The position numbers and the translations under genes are program-made. DNA of 64,000 nt from contig LVLI01000364.1 in assembly GCA_001687465.1 (NCBI GenBank), positions 37,828 through 101,827 of the forward strand, read 5' to 3'. Positions within the stretch are counted from its first letter, which is position 1. Each line of letters opens with the position of its first letter. Under the pieces are notes generated by a model. That model was not told where the DNA came from. It did no database searches and saw nothing but the letters and a program-made list of their open reading frames with translations. This stretch comes from Halocafeteria seosinensis. Lineage: Eukaryota; Sar; Bigyra; Bicosoecida. Positions 32,283 through 42,492 of the stretch are shown in pieces.

Positions 32283-33473
32283 TTATTGTTTCCAGCGTTT
32301 TCCACAATTGTTACACGTAATAAACGTGGTCATCGGCTCGTCTCCACTTGCTAATTGCATCTGCATGTACTCCGTATTGTCACTCTTGCAACGCGCGCAG
32401 ACAAACTGCCCACTGCTTCTCTTGAGTCCCCCGCTAGCTAACCATCTCTCTCGGTTTTTATGTTCCCAATCCGTTTCTGCTTCTTCTCTGCCTTCCCTTC
32501 GATCCTTTTCAGCCCGCTCCCGGAAGTCTGGGTTCGCGAGTTCTTCCTTTGGTAGTTTGACCGCTTCGTTGCAAGAACGCTGTTTCGTCATCAACGATAA
32601 CGCCAAGGGAGCGTTGTTGCCCAAGTTGAAATGAAAGGAAGCAATTTCTCTCTTGTAAGCCATCGTTAAATGATTGTAACAATTCTTGCCAAATCCATCA
32701 AATATTGCTTGCTCCAAATTCAGTGCAGCTTCCAACGACATTGACTTGATTTCCTCGCTCGTGTAGTAGGTCCGCGCATGGGCTTGGGCTAATTGCATGA
32801 ACTTGGCACGCAGTTTCTCCATGCAATTCTTACGCGAGGAAGAAAGAGGCTTTGACAATTTCGGCTGGCTGTTTTGTCTACTCCCTTCATTGTCCTTGCT
32901 TCCAGCAGTAGGAGTAGTAACCATCGAGGAATCGGTGCTTGAGGACGTAGTCGAACTCTCAGAAGTGACCAATGACATTTCGGCCGCGGCATGACTATCC
33001 AAAGGAGCTCCCGATTTTCCTTCCGAGACTTGCTCTTCCTGAGGGATTCCATCCTTCTCTCTACCGGAAGTACGGGTACTTGGGTGATGAGGCCTTGTTG
33101 TGACGGTGATATCTTTCCATTTCTTCACCAATTCCAGAGCCAATTGCACCACATACTGGTTCGGATGGCGCCGTAAACGATACACAACATGGCCAATCTT
33201 GGTCTCCTGTACGCATGCATAAAAACAAGCCCCATACACAACCACTCCATAGCCTAGGGCAAAGTCTTCTCACGCGTACTTTAAGGTCCTGAAGCGTGAT
33301 TTTTTCGCCGTCCAGCGCTTTTAAGATGTCTTGCACACCCTTCACGTCCTGCAAGCATGATCATTTATTCACTACATGCGCATGAGAGAAAACAATAATA
33401 AAGACATTCCCCGTACATTGGCCTTGGTACGCTGCTCCAGATCACGTTTGAATTGCCATATAGGCGATGCCAT
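32283..33473 (-). CDS. TFIIS: Transcription elongation factor TFIIS
   Basis: Model complement(join(32283..33206,33280..33348,33417..33473)), 349 aa, phase-0 introns. Domain I (LW/TFIIS N-terminal, residues ~15-80) carries VKGVQDILKALDGEKITLQDLKETKIGHVVYRLRRH in pieces over exons 2-3. A Ser/Thr-rich linker follows. The central domain II (~170-290) has the SMSLEAALNLEQAIFDGFG and YKREIASFHFNLG helices. The C-terminal zinc ribbon has C-x2-C...C-x2-C and the invariant acidic DE pair (GDEPMTTFITC) that enters the Pol II active site and stimulates transcript cleavage. Domain order and length match eukaryotic TFIIS. The short first exon encodes only 19 residues. Confidence 0.93.
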
Positions 33474-34567
33474 GGCATCATAACATACTATGACCTCTAT
33501 AAATTACGGCATACGTCTTGTCAGAGACAAGAGCAGCATGGATACCCAACCAACGAGAACTTCACTGTTGATAAAGGTATTTGTGTTGTTAGTCTACAGC
33601 TTCACAAATCTCCCACAAGAAGAAAAATTTTTCCTACAAGTAGAAAAAGGAGTTTGGAAACAAAGAAAGAAGAACGGGAGTACGTTCAAGAACTCTTATC
33701 GTTCAGGAATCTATGTTTTTAGGGGTCTATACACCTTTGTACCACAAGACTAGTTGCAAGTATGGGTAGTAAACTGTATTGATTGGTTCTTGTACAAGTT
33801 GTACTGTAAGTGAAGTTGTGCAGCACTTGTAGGGTAGATGTTGTGTTCCCTCACGGCGCATGTCAGCAAGGCTGCAGGAACAGTGGGCCCGTCGCTGCTT
33901 AACACGGGCACATACCGCTCCTCGTTAAAAGGATGCGGTCAATTCCCCGGCCGGTGGGCTATCTGTCACATTTGTGTGTGTGTGGGTAGATTGTACAACA
34001 CTTGTACAAGAGGAATCCTCACCCCAATTCCTTGTGTTTATGGGCAGTTTTTGCGGGAAACGAAAGGAGAAACTCCCGGCCAATTTAGCGTGGCATTTGT
34101 TCCGACCCATGCCTTTAAACTTAGGAAGAGGGTGGGATTATTGTTTTGCATGTGTTGAAGGGTATCGCGTGGGTGTTTGCACGCACTTGCCTTAGATTTC
34201 CTCCCTTATGGGAATTCCTTTTGTTCATAACACACCAGGGAAGAGGAATTTTAAGAAAATGAGAGCCAAAAAGTGTAAAAAGGCCACAACTAAAGTGGGA
34301 AGAAGATGGAAAGTAGGATTGGGCATCGGAACATTTTCCCAGTTAAGATGATGACGCTGTTGAAAGTACGTGGAGTACATGAGATGCTGTGAGAAGAACG
34401 AGAATTCGAGAAAAAGAATTCCCAGTGGAACTCCAATGTCTTCAAGTCATTACACTATGGCTTATAATGATTTGACCACAATACAGAGAGAAGACGAATA
34501 TCATACGGGCTGGGAATCCATCCCTGTCCTCAAAAAGCTGGTAATATTTTGCGTGACGTTCACAAAC
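33474..34567. other. Intergenic, 1.1 kb, no convincing gene; holds repeat copy 2
   Basis: Short plus-strand ORFs at 33490..33753 and 33838..34158 lack recognisable domains. The interval has purine-rich segments (33600-33680, 34225-34320) and a repeated CAAGTTGTAC/TTGTACAAG pattern near 33790-34010, the same short words seen near 21075-21115. Only the dispersed repeat at 33879-33971 is supported. Confidence 0.45.
33879..33971 (+). repeat. Dispersed repeat, copy 2
   Basis: Same order of conserved blocks as 19581-19671 (AACAGTGGGCC, GCTGC, ACACGGGCAC, CCGGTGGGCTATC-GTCACAT) in the same orientation, with small indels between the blocks. Confidence 0.55.
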
Positions 34568-36273
34568 TCAGGAAGTCGAAGACTGCCGCGCTTGGATACC
34601 AGCGGCGTTCGCTGCTACACTAAGCGCGCTCGTGGCTGACTGAGTCTTTTGTCGTTGAAACAATGAGCGACATGTTGGACAATACCAGAAAGTACCAGGA
34701 GGAGACATACAACTATCCGTGTCATGTTGCAGACACTCTCTATGGAACCATGCACCCCGGCTGCATCGAGGATTGCAGCACAAAATCATCTCATCGGTAG
34801 GTGGGCGGCGACATATACAGAATGTATCTCTGGACGATGTCCGACGCAATTCCTTCTCTAATAGTAGCGAGTCCTCAGGCGAGCTGTCTTGATTGGTCTG
34901 TTTGAGCTGAGCGTAGTAGTCGTAGATTAGAGGATGTCCTAGGCGTTCTACATCAGAAATCCGAGGGTACTCGAGGGTATTCGTCTTGAGCGAAGCAATG
35001 TGTTTGCCGCTTGGGGTCTCTGTGGGACGCACAGTCGGACTGCTTTCGTTTTGCTCGGTGTTGTCTGCGCGTTTACCAGTTCATCAAGCGACCATCAAAA
35101 TACCCAATATCGATGAAATGAACTTACTATCTGTGGGTGCAAGCTTATCCATAGAATCCAAGAGTTCCTGCCACTCCTTTAGCTTGCGAGCAGTCGCGAA
35201 CTCCTCTTCTTGAAATTCTGATATCAAAGTCTCTAGCCTCTTGCGGGATCCAGGAACACGCTGAGGGTAAACCCCAATGACTCTCTGCATGAGCATGCTT
35301 TCATCGCTAACTTGTTAACACCACAGAGTATGAAGGGATAGCGACATACTCTGCAATATTCTTTTCGGCTCCTCAGCAAGTTTAAATATGAATCTGTTTG
35401 GGCCTGGAGCTGTGGAAAAGCGCCGATACCCACCTGCGAGTATTTGCAAATTACTCTCAATGATGACACCAACCCGTTAGAGTCTGCCGAGTCCTCAATG
35501 CTTACCCTTTCGTATGACCGCAGGCTTTGAATTCTGTCTGACGTTTGGTGATAAAAGTCAAGTAAATCAGCATCGATCGCGGATGATTTCAGTCGCTCTA
35601 AAACTAATTCTGTTGTTTCTTCGTTTTCACTAGAGGAAGATCGGGCCGAAGCATGGACCCCATTCATACTATCTATGCCTCTCTGTGTTACGTTTGTGTC
35701 GGTCTTACGCCGCTTTGCTTGTGGGGACGAGACCGCCGATCCAACAGTCTGCTCCACGTTGCTTGTCTGACTTACGTAAGACGACTGTACGCTGCTCATG
35801 GTACTGTTCTCAGTAGGGGCTGCTGCAGAGGTGGTCCCTTTATGGATTCGGTCACCGTTCTTTGCGTCAGACGCGCCACGAACTGGTACGGTTGCTTGTG
35901 GACTGGCATCAGAGTGATGATTTACTATTGACGGATTAGAGTCGGAGCAGTTCTGACTGGAAGACTGCTTCGTTGCTGTCGACCTGGTCTTGGTGGAAAC
36001 CTCTTGTGAACTCTTCGCGCTGGCATCCTGGGGTTTATTCTGTTTTACCAAGGATGAACCTCCGGCTTTCATCGTGTCCCTCATGGACTTTGATTTACTT
36101 CCTCCGTTTGCTTCGGACGCAGACGAGACGGAGGTCTTGCTCCCTCCCGAAGAAGACGTATTCCCCTGTGCTCTGTCATTGAGAGCGTTTCGAAGACGCT
36201 GTATCACCTGGGAACTTGATACAGAGGGCACAGAACTTTGATATTGCCTCCTCCCATGACTACTTTCGTTCAT
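34568..36273 (-). CDS. ING-like PHD-finger chromatin protein, 525 aa
   Basis: Model complement(join(34568..35064,35128..35284,35350..36273)). Residues 1-230 are Ser/Asn/Gln-rich and basic, with a likely nuclear signal (AKRRKTD). Residues ~235-370 form a helical region in the position of the ING N-terminal domain (LLDFYHQTSDRIQSL...SRKRLETLISEFQEEEFATARKLKEW in parts). The PHD finger (residues ~440-495) has C-x-C, CC-NPRC, the WFH-x-x-C and WYC-x-x-C ligand order typical of ING proteins, with a longer insert before WYC. ING PHDs read H3K4me3 in histone acetyltransferase/deacetylase complexes. The PHD is certain. ING membership rests on its C-terminal position and ligand pattern, so another PHD family is possible. 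Confidence 0.75.
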
Positions 36274-36607
36274 TATTCACCACTTTACGGACCATTCACG
36301 CAGTATCCCCAACCACCAATCCCATCAATGTGTAAAGAAGACCATTCCTGACAAGATATCCCATCAATTCTCTCTCCATTTACATTCAAGGACCTCATGA
36401 GCCTCTGCGTCCATTCATTCCCAGCTGCAAGGGAACAATCTTTTCGGTGGGTAAACTGATAGGGGGACTCCCAAGGGGACAAAAAAGGTCGACGTGTTCG
36501 AAGACTTAGAAGTGTGTTATTAAAGTCATTTACCGTGCGGTTGATTGTTAAATGAATGTTTCGGGAGTATTTTTGGTTTGAATGAACCTTCCAGGAGAGT
36601 GAAGACT
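36274..36607. other. Divergent promoter gap between ING-like gene and NDUFB2-like gene
   Basis: No gene seen. A TTCCAG at about 36589-36594 just before the next ATG could be a 5'UTR splice acceptor. Confidence 0.4.
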
Positions 36608-36965
36608 ATGATTGGAAAATACGGTGGATTTAATCCACCTCGATACCCCTTTAGGGTTCGCGCCTTGGCCATTGGCCTCGGCGCTTGTGCCTGGTTTTGG
36701 TACTTTGCATTGGCCAAGGAGACAGGTGCATACCATATGGTAAGAGATAGTTCAATTCTCTATCTCTTCGTCTTGGTTCTGTTTCATTTAATGGAGTGTG
36801 TGTGGTGTACAGGGCTTCCGAGTACCATGGGAAGATCACGCCCCCAATCCTCAGTTCTTAGCGCATCATGAACAAGCCTGGACGTATACAACGCCAATGG
36901 TGGGCAATAACAATACAGCTTCCTCCGGAGAAGACGACGAAGAAGACGACGAGGATGAAGAATAA
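36608..36965 (+). CDS. NDUFB2: NDUFB2-like small subunit of mitochondrial complex I
   Basis: Model join(36608..36739,36813..36965), 94 aa, one 73-nt intron. A basic N-terminus (NPPRYPFRVRAL) leads to one membrane span ending ACAWFWYFALAKE, followed by GAYHMGFRVPWEDHAP. Plant NDUFB2 has the same order: a span ending in MWFWVFYRAK, then VVMGWRHPWDGH. The C-terminal ~20 residues are Glu/Asp runs. NDUFB2 is an accessory subunit in the distal membrane arm of complex I. The protein is short, so the match rests on the FW-x-F and (G)(F/W)R-x-PW(E/D)-x-H signatures. Confidence 0.68.
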
Positions 36966-37325
36966 GGGAAAGGAAGTACTCACTCTCCGCCGTTGGAGTG
37001 TGATACGAGGAAAATTATAATGGCTTCTTCTAGATGTAATGATAATGGGGCCATGGGACTGTAGCACACACGCTCACAGAGACAAAGTGATTTATTGTGC
37101 TTCACACTGCGCTTAAATAGAGCCTTATGGAAGTCTATGCAACATTCTGGCGCTCGCTAGATATTGCCGCAGGAACGGCGCACTTTTTGATCTAGCTAGT
37201 TGCTGGACAAAAATGTTTGTATTTTACTGTTTCTCTACTCAACAGGAGAAACTGCATAGTTAGCGAACGTCTACCTCGCGGATGTTACACGACGCCTCTT
37301 CCCCCTAATTTCAAGCTGGGCTAAC
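36966..37325. other. 3' intergenic gap between convergent genes
   Basis: Nothing recognised in these 360 bases. They should hold the 3'UTRs of both neighbours. Confidence 0.45.
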
Positions 37326-39683
37326 TTACTGTTCATAAGCACCCTTTGTCACTTTTAGGCCTTTCCTTACGTTCATTGTATGTACTACGTCGTCGATCGA
37401 TGTGAGCAGATTATTATTTTCGGATGAGTTACTTCCAACATAAGCCCAATTTCGCTCTTCCTCTTGACCCTCCTCTGATACAACATCTGTTCGATCTGGT
37501 GCCACATATTCACGCTGTTCCTCTCCAACCCCGTACGCTTTGATGCTTGAAACATCCAGAATGTGCTCGCTGATTCCACTATTGTCGTTGCTGAAATTAT
37601 CTGGAAAGCCTGAAGGGGATTCTGTTTCACCCTTCGCACTCCTGGAACGAGATGAACATGGTCGGTATTCCGAGTTAGTAGTTGCGTCGTCATGCTCCGA
37701 CAGAGTTTCCGCGATAGAGGGAAGAGGGGTAGACTCGTTTGAGGTCACACGATTTGAGGACTGCTGGTTACTGTTCGATGATAAAGATGCAATGACCTCA
37801 TCAAGTAAGCTATTCGAGCGTCCCTCCATGCTTTGAGAAGACCCATCCTCAACATCTTCACTATACGATTTTTTATTGTGTTGTGAGCGAGAAATAATGG
37901 CAGAAGAGTAGAACTCTTCATCCTCCTCGTCACCAGCGTCCATTTGATCCCGGTAGTGGAACTTGAGAGCATCTATAGGGTTCAACTGTTCATGTTGTTG
38001 CCTTGGGGCTCCATCTGCTTCTTCTGGTTCTGAGTTATCATGACCGTTCGTGTGTTGCGCGAAAGGAGCGTTATTCCGAGAGGATCTCTCCGATTCTCCG
38101 ACACTGCTAAATTCATCAGATAAAACTGTACCTGTCCCTTCGGTCGTATCGTTCATTTGTTGGTAATGATTCAACTGAACAAATGATGGGAAGGTAGAAG
38201 ATGGTGCTGAGCTACACGAACTCCGATCCCCCTTCCCTGTGATATCGAAAACCCGCTGCCAGTTCACCACAGGTTTCCGTTTTCGGGGAGGTACGATGTA
38301 CTTCCGTTCGTTTTGCTTTGATTGATAGACTTCGTTGACATCCTCATTTTGCGCAAAGTTATGATGGCATCGGTTCCATTCACCTGCATGAAGCTGAAAG
38401 GGCTGAGGTTTCGTCACCGTAGGTGTCCAATTTTCGCCCGTGGTCCAGAATGGCAATTCTTGTTCCTCTTTAGTCTTTCTTGCTTCTTCTTGCCGCGTGA
38501 GGAACTTCTGTATCGATCCTAGCTCCCGAGGATGTATCATAGCTGCTGGCCTTCCAAAACCTTGGTCATTATTTCCCTTCGAAGTCGGGCGCTGAGAATT
38601 GTGTTCATACTGCTCGATTTGCCTCTCTTTAATTGCTTCTGTCGACTGGTTCTTGTTTGCCCGACTGTGAGTCCGCGCAGCTTCACCTTTCCTTGTAGTT
38701 GAATCCGGAGAGCCGTTTAAATTATTTTTCTCCTTGAGGATATCTTCATGACCTTGATTGCGTGGACCGGTTTCCTTTGACTTAGTGTTAAGAGGACGAA
38801 CCGGAACTCCAATCGCACCCTTGGGTCTGTACCGCCATGCTACAGCAGAAGCGCTAGTGTCAGATAACCTCGACTCAATGTTCAGCGCCTGGCGAAATGG
38901 TGTAGGCAGCTGACGCATCAATGCTTGTACTACTTGTTTTGAGCTTAAGTTAGACTGATATTGCTCCTTGTACGGCTCCGACGTCTTGAAGTTCTTCCCT
39001 GCATGCGAACGGGACTTTCGTTCCGACTTCTTGGATGCCATGTCCTCCACAGCCTTTGCATCTCCTGAGTTGTGCATCTGACTGTCCCGGTTAGCATTCT
39101 CTTGTATCTCAGGTTCTGTTTCATTCTCCTCATCTTCCTTCTTAACTTCATCGTCTAGTTTGTGTTTGATTCCCTTGCACAAAGCATCAAGCTGGTCCTG
39201 AGTGGCTGAATAACCCATTTGCTTTAGTACTTTATCAAGTACCTCGTTGTTAACCTCTTCGTGCTGCTGTTGCTGCTGCTTTCGGGCTCTTCGACGGCGG
39301 TCGCGACTCGCTCGGGCATCAAAGTGTATGCGCTCCTTGATCGATCCTTTAGCAGACTGTCGCTCTGCTAGAGGAGGAGAGAGTCTCCTCTCTTCTCTGA
39401 CTTCCTTAGGGCTCCCATCACCCAATCCTTGTGGTGTTTGGCGGGGAGAACGTCGTTTGTATTTATCTGGACTTCTTAAAGGGCTATTGTACGCGCTGGT
39501 GCCACCGTGGTGAGTTTCTTGTGAAGACTCCAGTTCTCTCATCGAGCTCGATAGTTGTTTCTTGGTAATATCTTTGCGCCTTTGACTGCTCTCTGTCTCA
39601 CGCGAAAATAAATCGACGTGTATATCCTCATGTTCCATGGCTAGAGGCCCCTGCAGGGGTCGTTGCGAGCGTTTACTGCCCAT
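37326..39683 (-). CDS. Large disordered hydrophilic protein, 785 aa, unknown
   Basis: Intronless ORF. The start is placed at the ATG at 39683 (MGSKRSQRPLQGP); the frame is open to 39734, where a GTAAGT-like sequence suggests a 5'UTR intron. The protein is rich in Ser, Glu, Gln, Asn and Arg. Possible folded islands are a short helix near residues 150-185 (VLDKVLKQMGYSATQDQLDALCKGI) of UBA/EF-like size, a VQALMRQLPTPFRQALNI helix, and a Pro/Trp segment (FWTTGENWTPTVTKPQPF) near residue 420. CAG-like Gln runs occur near 39250-39275. No family was recognised. Long uninterrupted coding frame and normal composition support a real gene. Confidence 0.7.
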   Translation of the reverse strand: MGSKRSQRPLQGPLAMEHEDIHVDLFSRETESSQRRKDITKKQLSSSMRELESSQETHHGGTSAYNSPLRSPDKYKRRSPRQTPQGLGDGSPKEVREERRLSPPLAERQSAKGSIKERIHFDARASRDRRRRARKQQQQQHEEVNNEVLDKVLKQMGYSATQDQLDALCKGIKHKLDDEVKKEDEENETEPEIQENANRDSQMHNSGDAKAVEDMASKKSERKSRSHAGKNFKTSEPYKEQYQSNLSSKQVVQALMRQLPTPFRQALNIESRLSDTSASAVAWRYRPKGAIGVPVRPLNTKSKETGPRNQGHEDILKEKNNLNGSPDSTTRKGEAARTHSRANKNQSTEAIKERQIEQYEHNSQRPTSKGNNDQGFGRPAAMIHPRELGSIQKFLTRQEEARKTKEEQELPFWTTGENWTPTVTKPQPFQLHAGEWNRCHHNFAQNEDVNEVYQSKQNERKYIVPPRKRKPVVNWQRVFDITGKGDRSSCSSAPSSTFPSFVQLNHYQQMNDTTEGTGTVLSDEFSSVGESERSSRNNAPFAQHTNGHDNSEPEEADGAPRQQHEQLNPIDALKFHYRDQMDAGDEEDEEFYSSAIISRSQHNKKSYSEDVEDGSSQSMEGRSNSLLDEVIASLSSNSNQQSSNRVTSNESTPLPSIAETLSEHDDATTNSEYRPCSSRSRSAKGETESPSGFPDNFSNDNSGISEHILDVSSIKAYGVGEEQREYVAPDRTDVVSEEGQEEERNWAYVGSNSSENNNLLTSIDDVVHTMNVRKGLKVTKGAYEQ

Positions 39684-40829
39684 GTTCTGGTCCTCGCTTA
39701 ACGTCAACAGCAAGAAGAGATGGCAATGCCGCACTTACAATGCTACATGGGAGCCTCTATATGCCACAGGAGGGAGTCCCGAGGGACGTGTAACGGCATA
39801 AAGGTGGTTGTGGATCCACTTGTGAATGACTTTTTGGCGCCTTAAGGCTTGGGCCGAGTCGGGTCTCAACTTCAATGTGGTGCAACGTGGTGCGTGGCCG
39901 GCGGCCGCTGAATAAGATGGTCATGTTTCGTGAATCGTGAGGTGTGCAATTGAGGGATTTTGAATTTTGGATTTCTCCCGAAAAGAAAGTACCACTGAGA
40001 GGAATGTGGTACGTGTTTCCAGGCTTCTGGAGGCATGGTACTACTAAAGCGCGATGTCAAGGAGTATGGTGGCAAGCTTTGCAGAGAACCTTGACAGAAA
40101 AGCGGATGCTTTATGCATCAGGGCTATATATTGTGTATTCATGTGGTCACATCTGTTTACACGTACGTACACGCAACGCACACTAGTCAAACCCGCAAAA
40201 GCATCGTCTTGAAGACTCGGCAGATGATTGCTATTAAGTTGCCTGCAAGTCATCCATTGTCTCGATACCACCATAAAACTTATTTGAACTTGTACCGGGA
40301 GCAGGCCAATCTCGTACTCGTCTACTTGTACCGCAAACACATCTGCCGCACAGCACTGGCCGCAGGGGTTTTGAGATGATTGCTAAAGAGGTCCCTGTAA
40401 CCAAGCAATCAATTGCGCCGATCCCATGACGTCATCTGGCCTGCTCCTCCAGAATATCCAGCGAAATAAATTCGGAGTCCCGATGCTTCCCTACAAGAAT
40501 GGTGCTTCCGAAGTTCGGAGTCCTTCGTTGGACCAGTCGAACGAGTGTGAAGCACTTCAGAAGCTTTGTAGTACAACGGTTGGACACCAGCTACGAAGAG
40601 AGACTTGGTTGTCAATACTACCACACGCTTATAAATTTTATCCCTACACAGGTTGTATGTGTAGCGCTTCGGCACTTGGTAAAGTCTTAAATACTTGGAC
40701 CTAAGGCTTTGACAGATCCGATCAATCGCGACCGAAGAACAACCACCCTTAACGAAGTACAACCGCACACTCAAGTTCAGATCCTATCCCGTGCGATGTA
40801 TTATCAGAATAAGCACTGAATCGACGACG
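39684..40829. other. Intergenic, 1.1 kb, no convincing gene
   Basis: Short ORFs on both strands (for example 40409..40774 minus) have no domain or splice continuation. The interval must hold promoters for the divergent neighbours. No repeat was found by eye. Confidence 0.45.
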
Positions 40830-42145
40830 ATGAATCCCTCTATGAGTAACCTTGTGCTGTACGGAGCCATTTTGGCCGGCATGGCAAGCCTGACTGCTGC
40901 GTACTCGTTCGGGCTCCGCTTTGGGGAACCAAAGGTGGGGCTATTCGGAACCAGTGCGAATGTCAGTTTGGAGGAAAGTACGTTCTTTTCCGATTTCTAT
41001 ATCCTGAGAAATTGACAAAGGTGGTGTAAAGTTGGACGCTCTCCATTGGATGCAGTTGATGTCCACCATGCAAAACAAGAAGTGCTTGGCCGTCCGGCTA
41101 AGTATGAGGCCCAAGCACAGGAATTGTCTGCACTGGACGAGTTCCGTAACATTTACTATATCATTGGTAAGTATCTTTCCTTTGTAACTATGGCAACGTT
41201 TCTCTACATAACTTAGCTAGATTTTTGTGGGGTGAACAGGTTTCAACGCTTCCACGCGAGCGGTCAACTTAGTAGGATTCCATACGACAACTGGGAAGAT
41301 AGTCCATGATATTAAGCTGCCATTCTACGAAGAGATCATGGTAGGTAAGTACGAGTAGTCGTTTCAAGAGGAGGATTCGAAGCTGTTGCCACTATGCCCA
41401 TGAGGTTGAATCGTACACTCTACAGGAGTAGGGCAATCTCTTGGCTTTGACCACTCCAAGAAACAACCCATCGTTGGCGGACAGCTTGAGAAGAAAGGCC
41501 CACATGTAGTCGGACACGTTGATTTGAGCTCTGGAAAATTTGAGAAAGTTGCTTCAATCAACAAGACGGACCTACCGGTGATTCCCGGAGCTGGAGCATT
41601 TGATCCATCCACCGGGAAATTTGTGACCATGTTTGGAATCAAGGGACACGGTGTCGACTTGTTCGCCGTAGATATGTCGTCTGGTTCCGTTGAAAAAATT
41701 AAAGAAGATCCGGAAGAGGGAAGAGAGCTCTCTACTGTAAGTACAGGAGTGCACTTTCCTCAGGCAGCAGATCCATCATTATCCTTTTGGGCTGCAGCTG
41801 GATTACGATCCGAATACAAAGAAACTGATCGGGCTTGGAATTCAACCTAATTCCACAGGTGGAATCACAAGAACCTTGGTGTCTCTGGATGTGGCCAATC
41901 AGGAGTGGAACACCATTGGTAAGATCGACAACTTCGTAGTTGCAGACGGCTCCATTGCCGCGCTGAACGTGCACAAGCGAGAGCTCTACTGGATTGGTCA
42001 CAAAGAAGGTGCCAAGAAAAATGATCCATTCTACCTAATTGGTGTCAACATTGAGAACGCGAATGTTGTTCACGAAGCGAAGTTTTGCAACCAGTCGTCA
42101 TGCCCTTGGAGTCTTGAGTATCACAACAGGGTATCTATCGTTTAA
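40830..42145 (+). CDS. Secreted propeller-like protein, copy 2 (340 aa), unknown family
   Basis: Model join(40830..40977,41056..41166,41240..41344,41426..41736,41798..42145). The N-terminus has a signal-like hydrophobic run (LVLYGAILAGMASLTAAYS). It aligns with the gene at 28606 from AQAQELSA onward to a shared C-terminal CPWSLEY. Matching landmarks are FEKVASINKTDLPV/YEQIASINGTDLPV and WSLEYH/WSLEYS. Repeated (L/F)-x-(A/V)-(D/N)-x-x-(S/T)-G strands suggest a beta-propeller. Exons 3 and 4 have exactly the same lengths and phases as in copy 1, proving common descent. It lacks the intron that copy 1 has after its QQK residues. No catalytic motif seen. Confidence 0.82.
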
Positions 42146-42492
42146 GAACTGACAGAGGAGAAAATCAATGCACTCATATCATGATGAATTCTGTGCTAGT
42201 CACTGATTATTTGTTTCCAAACTCTAGCCACCCGTGTCATTATTTAAATGCACCCCGTCAAGCCAAAGCTTCATACGCTGGGCTTCACAAACTGAATCAC
42301 AATTATCCGATGCAGCGAGACCTAAGTGTCAGGCAGTTCAATACAACTTGTGTTATACAACAGTTTTGATATCATTAAGTACAATATTTAGTTTTCGGTT
42401 ACTACTGCTAGTGTATGTATAAACGATGTCTGACCTCATGATGTGGGCATCGTCAGAGATGCGACTCGGAAAGCGTTGCGCACCACGTAACT
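42146..42492. other. 3' intergenic gap between convergent genes
   Basis: AT-rich, with short ORFs only and nothing recognised. Confidence 0.45.

Noticed and set aside
35393-35440. A possible extra intron (GTGGGT...ACAG) in the ING-like gene
   Set aside because: Its removal breaks the frame, whereas reading through to the GTATGT donor at 35349 keeps all exons in phase 0.
40409-40774. 121-codon minus-strand ORF
   Set aside because: No recognisable motif, no splice continuation, and an antisense ORF of similar quality in the same place; likely chance.
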